DNA of 64,000 bases from an uncultured Opitutia bacterium. Its GTDB lineage: Bacteria; Verrucomicrobiota; Verrucomicrobiia; Opitutales; Opitutaceae. The DNA is taken from assembly GCA_903862955.1 (NCBI GenBank), contig CAIPAH010000003.1:1-64000 (forward strand), read 5' to 3'. Position numbers and translations under genes: made by a program. Every line of letters starts with the position of its first letter. The first letter of the stretch is position 1. A model generated the notes under the pieces. The model saw nothing but the letters and a program-made list of their open reading frames with translations. It made no database searches and was not told where the DNA came from. Shown in pieces: positions 59,817 through 64,000 of the stretch.

Positions 59817-60572
59817 ATGAAGACGCTGGACCTCAACTGTGATCTCGGTGAAGGCGCAGGGCACGACGCCGATCTCATGCCGCTGATCACGTCGGCCAAC
59901 ATCGCGTGCGGCGCGCACGCGGGTGACGAGGCGACGATGAAGGCGACCGTTGCGTTAGCCTTACGGCACGGCGTGGCGATCGGGGCGCATCCGGGTTACG
60001 CAGACCGGGAGAATTTCGGGCGCGTGGAACGAAGCTTGTCGGCCGGGGCGCTGCGGGAGTTGGTGACGTCGCAGATCGCGGCGCTGGCGCGATTTGGTAA
60101 GCTGCGGCACGTGAAACCCCACGGCGCGCTCTACAACCAAGCGGCGCGGGATCCCGGCGTGGCCCGCGTGGTCGCGGTGGCGGTGCGGGAGGTCAACCCG
60201 GCGCTGGTGCTGTTTGCGCTGGCGGGCAGCGAACTGGCGCGCGCGGGACGCGAGGCGGGCTTGGCGGTGGCCGAGGAGGTCTTTGCGGACCGTTCCTATC
60301 AGCGGGATGGCTCGCTGACGCCCCGGTCCGCTGCGGGCGCGCTGATCACCGATGAGAATGTGGCCGTGGCCCAAGTCCTGCGAATGATGCGCGAGGGCGT
60401 CGTGCGCGCGACTGACGGCACGGACGTCGCGATCCGCGCCGACACCGTGTGCGTGCATGGCGACGGCCCGCATGCAGTCGCGTTTGCGCGGCGGCTGAAC
60501 GCAGAGCTGCGGAGCGCGGGGATGAACCTGAAGTCGTTTGAACCGCGAATGGGCGCGAATTCACGCGAATGA
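59817..60572 (+). CDS. pxpA: 5-oxoprolinase subunit PxpA (LamB/YcsF family)
   Basis: 251 residues from the ATG at 59817. LDLNCDLGEGAGHDADLMPLITSANIACGAHAGDE, VAIGAHPGYADRENFGR, HVKPHGALYNQAA and VCVHGDGPHAVAFAR are the family motifs. The last ten or so residues (EPRMGANSRE) are encoded by the left arm of a palindromic repeat that begins at 60542, and the stop codon also lies in that arm. The ancestral C terminus has thus been changed or extended by the repeat. Forms the 5-oxoprolinase with PxpBC. Confidence 0.94.
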   Translation: MKTLDLNCDLGEGAGHDADLMPLITSANIACGAHAGDEATMKATVALALRHGVAIGAHPGYADRENFGRVERSLSAGALRELVTSQIAALARFGKLRHVKPHGALYNQAARDPGVARVVAVAVREVNPALVLFALAGSELARAGREAGLAVAEEVFADRSYQRDGSLTPRSAAGALITDENVAVAQVLRMMREGVVRATDGTDVAIRADTVCVHGDGPHAVAFARRLNAELRSAGMNLKSFEPRMGANSRE

Positions 60573-60632
60573 AAACCGAGGACAGAGTAACTCCGAGAGG
60601 CATTCGTTCGCGAATTCGTGTCCATTCGCGGT
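60542..60632. repeat. palindromic repeat, family D, overlapping the end of pxpA
   Basis: The left arm (60542-60571, starting ACCGCGAATGGGCGCGAATT) pairs with the right arm (60601-60632), whose reverse complement starts ACCGCGAATGGACACGAATT. The element ends 9 bases before the DUF969 gene start. Confidence 0.78.
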
Positions 60633-60640
60633 AGCCCATC

Positions 60641-61351
60641 ATGATCAAACTCATCGGCATTCTTATCGTCGCGGTGGGATTCGGTCTGCGGTTTAACACG
60701 CTGCTGGTCGTGATGGCGGCGGGGATCGGCACGGGGCTCGTCGCGGGGCTTTCGTTCAACGAGATCATGGCGTTGTTCGGGCAATATTTCGTCGAGAACC
60801 GCTTCGTCACGCTGGTGGCGTTGCTGGTGCTGCCGATGGTCGGCCTGTTGGAGCAATATGGCTTGCGCGAGCGGGCGGAGATGCTGGTGCACCGGACCAA
60901 GGCGGCAACGGCCGGGCGCGTGCTGCTGCTTTACACAGCCATCCGGCAAATCTCGATCTCGCTGGGCGTGAACATCGGCGGACAGGCGGCGATGGTGCGT
61001 CCGCTGGTGGCGCCCATGGCGGAGGCGGCCGCAAAACTTCAGTCTGAGTCCGCGGGTTCAACGGGGCGGGGCGAACTGCCCGACGCCACGGTGCAAGACA
61101 TCCGGGCCCACGCGGCAGCGGCGGAAAATGTGGGGAATTTCTTTGGCGAAGACACGGTGTTCGCTGTCGGAGCGGTCTACCTGATCAAAGGCGTGCTCGA
61201 CGCGGCCGGGCAGAAAGTCGGCGTGTGGTCGCTCTCGCTGTGGGGCATCCCGACGGCGCTGGTGGCCTTCGCCGCGATGGCGTGGCGGGCGCGTGCGCTC
61301 GACCGGCGCATCCGGCGCGAAGCCGCGGAGAGGAGGCAACGCGCGCCATGA
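60641..61351 (+). CDS. DUF969 family membrane protein
   Basis: 236 residues with about five hydrophobic helices. IKLIGILIVAVGFGLRFNTLLVVMAAGIGTGLVAGLSFNEIMALFGQYFVENRFVTL and LLEQYGLRERAEMLVHRTKAATAGRVLLLYTAIRQISISLGVNIGGQAAMVRPLVAPMAEAAA are typical of DUF969. DUF969 and DUF979 proteins are usually encoded together, commonly beside pyrrolidone-carboxylate peptidase or 5-oxoprolinase genes. A role in uptake of 5-oxoproline is a reasonable inference but unproven. The stop overlaps the next start by ATGA. Confidence 0.88.
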   Translation: MIKLIGILIVAVGFGLRFNTLLVVMAAGIGTGLVAGLSFNEIMALFGQYFVENRFVTLVALLVLPMVGLLEQYGLRERAEMLVHRTKAATAGRVLLLYTAIRQISISLGVNIGGQAAMVRPLVAPMAEAAAKLQSESAGSTGRGELPDATVQDIRAHAAAAENVGNFFGEDTVFAVGAVYLIKGVLDAAGQKVGVWSLSLWGIPTALVAFAAMAWRARALDRRIRREAAERRQRAP

Positions 61352-62310
61352 AGCTGCTCAGCCTGAATCTGTTTTACGTGGTGGCGGGCATCTTCCTGGG
61401 ACTCGTCGCCGCACACATTGCGCTGGATCGAAATCATCCCCGGCGCTGGGGCTCGGCGTTGTTCTGGGGCCTGTTGGCGCTCGTGTTCCTGATTGGGAAG
61501 TCGGTTCCCGCGGTCTGGGTCGGTTATCTGCTGCTGGTGCTCGTGGGCTTGGCTGCGACAAACCAAGTGGGCGGCAAGGCGGAGGCTGGGCCCTCGCTGG
61601 TGGAGCGAACGGCCTCGGCGCTGAAGCTCGGCAACCGGCTCTTCATCCCGGCGCTGTTGATTCCGGCGACGGCGGTGATTGGCACGTTTTTGCTGGGCAA
61701 GATTCACGTGGGCGATTTCTGGCTGATGGATGTGACCAACGTGACGGTCAGCTCGGTGGGTCTGGGCGCGGTGGTGGCGGCCATCGTGGGCTGGCGTCTG
61801 ACCGGGGCGCCGGCGCGGACGCCCGTGGTGGAAGGCGGCCGGCTGCTGCAGACGATTGGCTGGGCGATCATCCTGCCGCAATTTCTCGCGGCGCTCGGAG
61901 GAATCTTTGCGAGGGCGGGCGTCGGGCCGGTGGTGGCGGACGTCGTGGCGCGGGCCTTGCCGACGCAGTATTCCTTCATCGCGGTGCTGGCGTATTGCGT
62001 GGGGATGGCGCTCTTCACGGTTTGCATGGGCAACGCGTTTGCGGCGTTCCCGGTGATCACGCTGGGGATCGGCCTGCCGTTCATCGTGCAGCAGCACGGA
62101 GGCAACCCGGCGATCATGGCGGCGATCGGCATGCTCTGCGGCTACTGCGGCACCCTGCTCACGCCAATGGCGGCGAATTTCAACGTGGTGCCGGCGCTAC
62201 TGCTCGAGCTGAAGGACAAGAATGCGGTGATCAAGGCGCAGGTGCCGATCGCGCTGACGATCCTGGCGGCGAACGTCGCGCTGATGTATTTCTGCGTGTA
62301 TCGGTTCTGA
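61348..62310 (+). CDS. DUF979 family membrane protein
   Basis: 320 residues from the ATG at 61348, overlapping DUF969. About nine hydrophobic helices (NLFYVVAGIFLGLVAAHIAL, FWGLLALVFLIGKSVPAVWVGYLLLVLVGLAA and others). Conserved stretches include GNRLFIPALLIPATAVIGTFLL and MGNAFAAFPVITLGIGLPFIVQQHGGNPAIMAAIGMLCGYCGTLLTPMAANFNVVPALLLEL. It probably forms a transporter with DUF969 for 5-oxoproline or a related acid, judging from the pxp genes upstream. Confidence 0.88.
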   Translation: MKLLSLNLFYVVAGIFLGLVAAHIALDRNHPRRWGSALFWGLLALVFLIGKSVPAVWVGYLLLVLVGLAATNQVGGKAEAGPSLVERTASALKLGNRLFIPALLIPATAVIGTFLLGKIHVGDFWLMDVTNVTVSSVGLGAVVAAIVGWRLTGAPARTPVVEGGRLLQTIGWAIILPQFLAALGGIFARAGVGPVVADVVARALPTQYSFIAVLAYCVGMALFTVCMGNAFAAFPVITLGIGLPFIVQQHGGNPAIMAAIGMLCGYCGTLLTPMAANFNVVPALLLELKDKNAVIKAQVPIALTILAANVALMYFCVYRF

Positions 62311-62321
62311 GCGGTAGGATG

Positions 62322-62421
62322 GCCACAAAAAGGCCCGAAGAGACGCAAAAAACCAATGGATCAGGCCTGCCGCGACGGGACAGCCGTTCCGGTCTTGTGC
62401 GTGCTCGTGCCTTTTTGCGGC
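62322..62421. repeat. palindromic repeat, family A copy 3
   Basis: GCCACAAAAAGGC (62322-62334) pairs with GCCTTTTTGCGGC (62409-62421, one mismatch), followed inwards by degenerate GACGCAAAA/CTTGTGCGTGC arms. It fills the gap between the convergent DUF979 and PEP-CTERM genes and may double as a terminator. Confidence 0.6.
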
Positions 62422-62428
62422 AAACGAC

Positions 62429-64000
62429 CTAGACGGCCCGGCGGCGGCGCCAGGCGAGGAGCAGGGTGGAGCAACCGGCCAGCACGGCGCCATAGACGGC
62501 GGGCTCGGGCGCGGGCGTGATCTGGTGATCGTAGGGCAGCCACTTGGTGTCGTTGTTCGTGTAGCTGCCGCCGGTGAAATTGAATTGGTTGAGCGGGGCG
62601 GAGCCGGCGCCGTTGCCGCTCGGGTCGGGCGTGGAGAGGGAGTAGAAGTAATCCACGGCATTCACCCAGTTGTTGACGGTGAGCGTGAGCAGCGTTGTGC
62701 CGAAGCTCACGGAATTGGCGGTCAGGCTGGTGGCGACGGAGCTGCCGAAATCGAGGACGGAGTTGGCGTTGATCGTCAGGCTGCCGATGATGTTGCTCAG
62801 CGAGCCGGCGGTGCCGTTGAGGTTGAGCGTGCCGCCGTTGAGGATGACGTTGATGCCGGAATTGTTGAACGCGGCGTTGAGGGTGAGGGTCGCGCCGGCG
62901 TTGATGACGATGGTGCCGACGCCGGCGAAGGAACCGCCGGTCTGGAGGAAGCTGCTGCCCGAGCTGAGCGTGAGGATCTGCGCCCCGCCGGTGCCGAGCT
63001 GGACGGTGCCGGAATTGTTGAGCGAGGCGATGGCCGCGTTGTAGTCGTTGAGATTGAGGGTGGCGCCGGACGCCACGGTGAGCACGTTCGCGCTGTTGAA
63101 GACCGTCGCGGCTTGGGCGACGACCGTGCCGGCGTTGATGTTCACCGCGCCGGTGTAGCCGGAGTTGTTGCCGCCTAGCGTGAACGTGCCGGAACCGGCC
63201 TTCGTGAGCGTGCCGCTGCCGGTGAGATTGCCGGAGTAGGTCGAGCTGAGGTTGTTGGTGGCGTTGCCGACGGTCAGGTTGTTGGTGCCGAGGTTGACCG
63301 TGTTTGTGCTCGCGCCGTTGAGCGCGCCGAACGTCTGGCCGGTGGCGCCGAGGTTCACCGTCGTGCCGCCCGACAGGTTGACGTTTGCCAGGGTGCCGAG
63401 GGCGGTGGCGTTGTTCGAGTTGAGCGTGCCGTCGGTGACGTTGACGGTGGTCCCGTCAACCAAGCTGGTCGCGGCCGAGCCGAGGGTGGTGGCGCCGGTG
63501 TCCTGCAGGGTCACGTTGCGCGCGGTGCCGCCGTCGTTCAGGGCGCCGAGTGTCAGCAGCGTGCCGTTGGCGCGGTCGAAGGTCGCGTCGCCGGTCAGGG
63601 TCGTGGCGCCGAACGTGACTCCGGCGGTGCCGCTGCCGACATTGGCGCCCTTGGTCAGGTTGAGCTGCTGGGAGCCGATCGACAGCGTGCCCAGCGTGTG
63701 CGTGACGCCCGCGTTGCCGAGGGTGAGCACGTCCGACTCGAGGGTCGTGCTGCCGGTCACGGTCGTGTTGCGCGCGAAGTTGAGCCCGGCATTGTTGGCG
63801 AGCGAGAGCGTGCCGCCGTTGAGGATGAGCCCGCCGCCGCCCAGGGCGTTCGCGCTGGTCGTGGCGCGGAGAATGCCGTTGTTGAGCGTCGTGGTGCCGG
63901 TGTAGGTGTTGGCGCCGGAGAGGATCCACGTGCCGGCTCCATCCTTGAAGAGCGAGGTGAGGTTGGTGCCGGAATTGTTCACGATGGCGCCCGAGATGGC
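62429..64000 (-). CDS. autotransporter-type beta-strand repeat protein with PEP-CTERM anchor (5' end outside window)
   Basis: At least 524 residues. The frame runs off the right edge, so the N terminus is missing. The visible part is Gly/Asn/Thr/Leu-rich with repeated beta-strand units such as GTLTKAGSGTFTLGGNNSGYTGAVNI and GAGTWILSGANTYTGTTTLNNG, the autotransporter-associated beta-strand repeat pattern. The C terminus is a PEP-CTERM sorting signal: APEPAVYG, a hydrophobic helix AVLAGCSTLLLAW and RRRR. Such proteins are exported, then processed by an exosortase and held in or released from the outer surface. No exosortase is in the window. Confidence 0.9.
   Translation of the reverse strand, partial: AISGAIVNNSGTNLTSLFKDGAGTWILSGANTYTGTTTLNNGILRATTSANALGGGGLILNGGTLSLANNAGLNFARNTTVTGSTTLESDVLTLGNAGVTHTLGTLSIGSQQLNLTKGANVGSGTAGVTFGATTLTGDATFDRANGTLLTLGALNDGGTARNVTLQDTGATTLGSAATSLVDGTTVNVTDGTLNSNNATALGTLANVNLSGGTTVNLGATGQTFGALNGASTNTVNLGTNNLTVGNATNNLSSTYSGNLTGSGTLTKAGSGTFTLGGNNSGYTGAVNINAGTVVAQAATVFNSANVLTVASGATLNLNDYNAAIASLNNSGTVQLGTGGAQILTLSSGSSFLQTGGSFAGVGTIVINAGATLTLNAAFNNSGINVILNGGTLNLNGTAGSLSNIIGSLTINANSVLDFGSSVATSLTANSVSFGTTLLTLTVNNWVNAVDYFYSLSTPDPSGNGAGSAPLNQFNFTGGSYTNNDTKWLPYDHQITPAPEPAVYGAVLAGCSTLLLAWRRRRAV

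Overview
This window is a GC-rich (roughly two-thirds G+C), densely coded chromosomal segment. It probably comes from a member of the Verrucomicrobiota, most likely an Opitutaceae relative. That placement is an inference from three things: a diderm flagellum (FlgH and FlgI rings present), a PEP-CTERM protein with autotransporter-type beta-strand repeats at the right edge, and the general style of the genome with frequent ATGA overlaps and few Shine-Dalgarno sites. I could not confirm the taxonomy by search.

Positions 250-40575 hold an almost complete flagellar regulon. Two tandem flagellin genes (minus strand) face a fliD - lipoprotein - flgM-like - fliS - fliT-like operon. Sigma-28-type promoters point outwards to the second flagellin and to fliD. 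Next come a sigma-54-dependent NtrC/FlrC-type response regulator and a response regulator with a decayed HD-GYP domain. Three long operons follow: flgBC-fliEFGHIJ-motE-like-fliK-flgDE-fliLMNOPQR (9946-23900), flhBAF-small membrane protein-fliA-motAB-small protein (24057-31418), and flgFGAHI-flgJ(N)-flgN-flgKL-fliW-csrA-third flagellin (31722-40575). Each long operon starts with a recognisable sigma-54 -24/-12 promoter, and the predicted transcription start is only 2-5 bases before the first ATG. The circuit can therefore be read from the sequence: NtrC-type activator plus sigma-54, then structural operons including fliA, then sigma-28 promoters for filament genes. A post-transcriptional layer follows: fliW and csrA lie next to a flagellin gene, and the leaders of both tandem flagellin mRNAs carry a hairpin with GGA in its loop exactly 21 nt upstream of a second GGA in the Shine-Dalgarno. 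The stems differ in sequence but keep their pairing. I regard this as the best new observation in the window.

Several parts of the flagellar set are unusual. FlhF has lost canonical GTPase residues and flhG is missing, with a 74-residue two-helix membrane protein in its place. FliM lacks the N-terminal CheY-binding peptide, no che genes are in the window, and FlgH has no convincing lipobox. The stator and switch are accompanied by a MotE-like protein and a small Cys-Gly motif protein.

Positions 40605-64000 are a mixed housekeeping and accessory region. It contains a PAS hybrid histidine kinase, a flavodoxin-fold quinone reductase, a DksA-like protein without zinc ligands, and a three-gene unit of unknown role (TPR plus alpha/beta-hydrolase, membrane-anchored Ig-like protein, Lgt-like enzyme). 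It also has VOC, PhyH and GFA enzymes, a receiver protein, a PDZ protein, an SDR, recN, a DUF885 hydrolase, a ResB/CcsA cytochrome c maturation pair, and the 5-oxoprolinase genes pxpBCA followed by DUF969 and DUF979 membrane proteins. The window ends inside the PEP-CTERM surface protein gene. Intergenic spaces here, plus one between flagellar operons, carry at least four families of 60-125 bp imperfect palindromes that look like miniature repeats. One of them supplies the last codons of pxpA.
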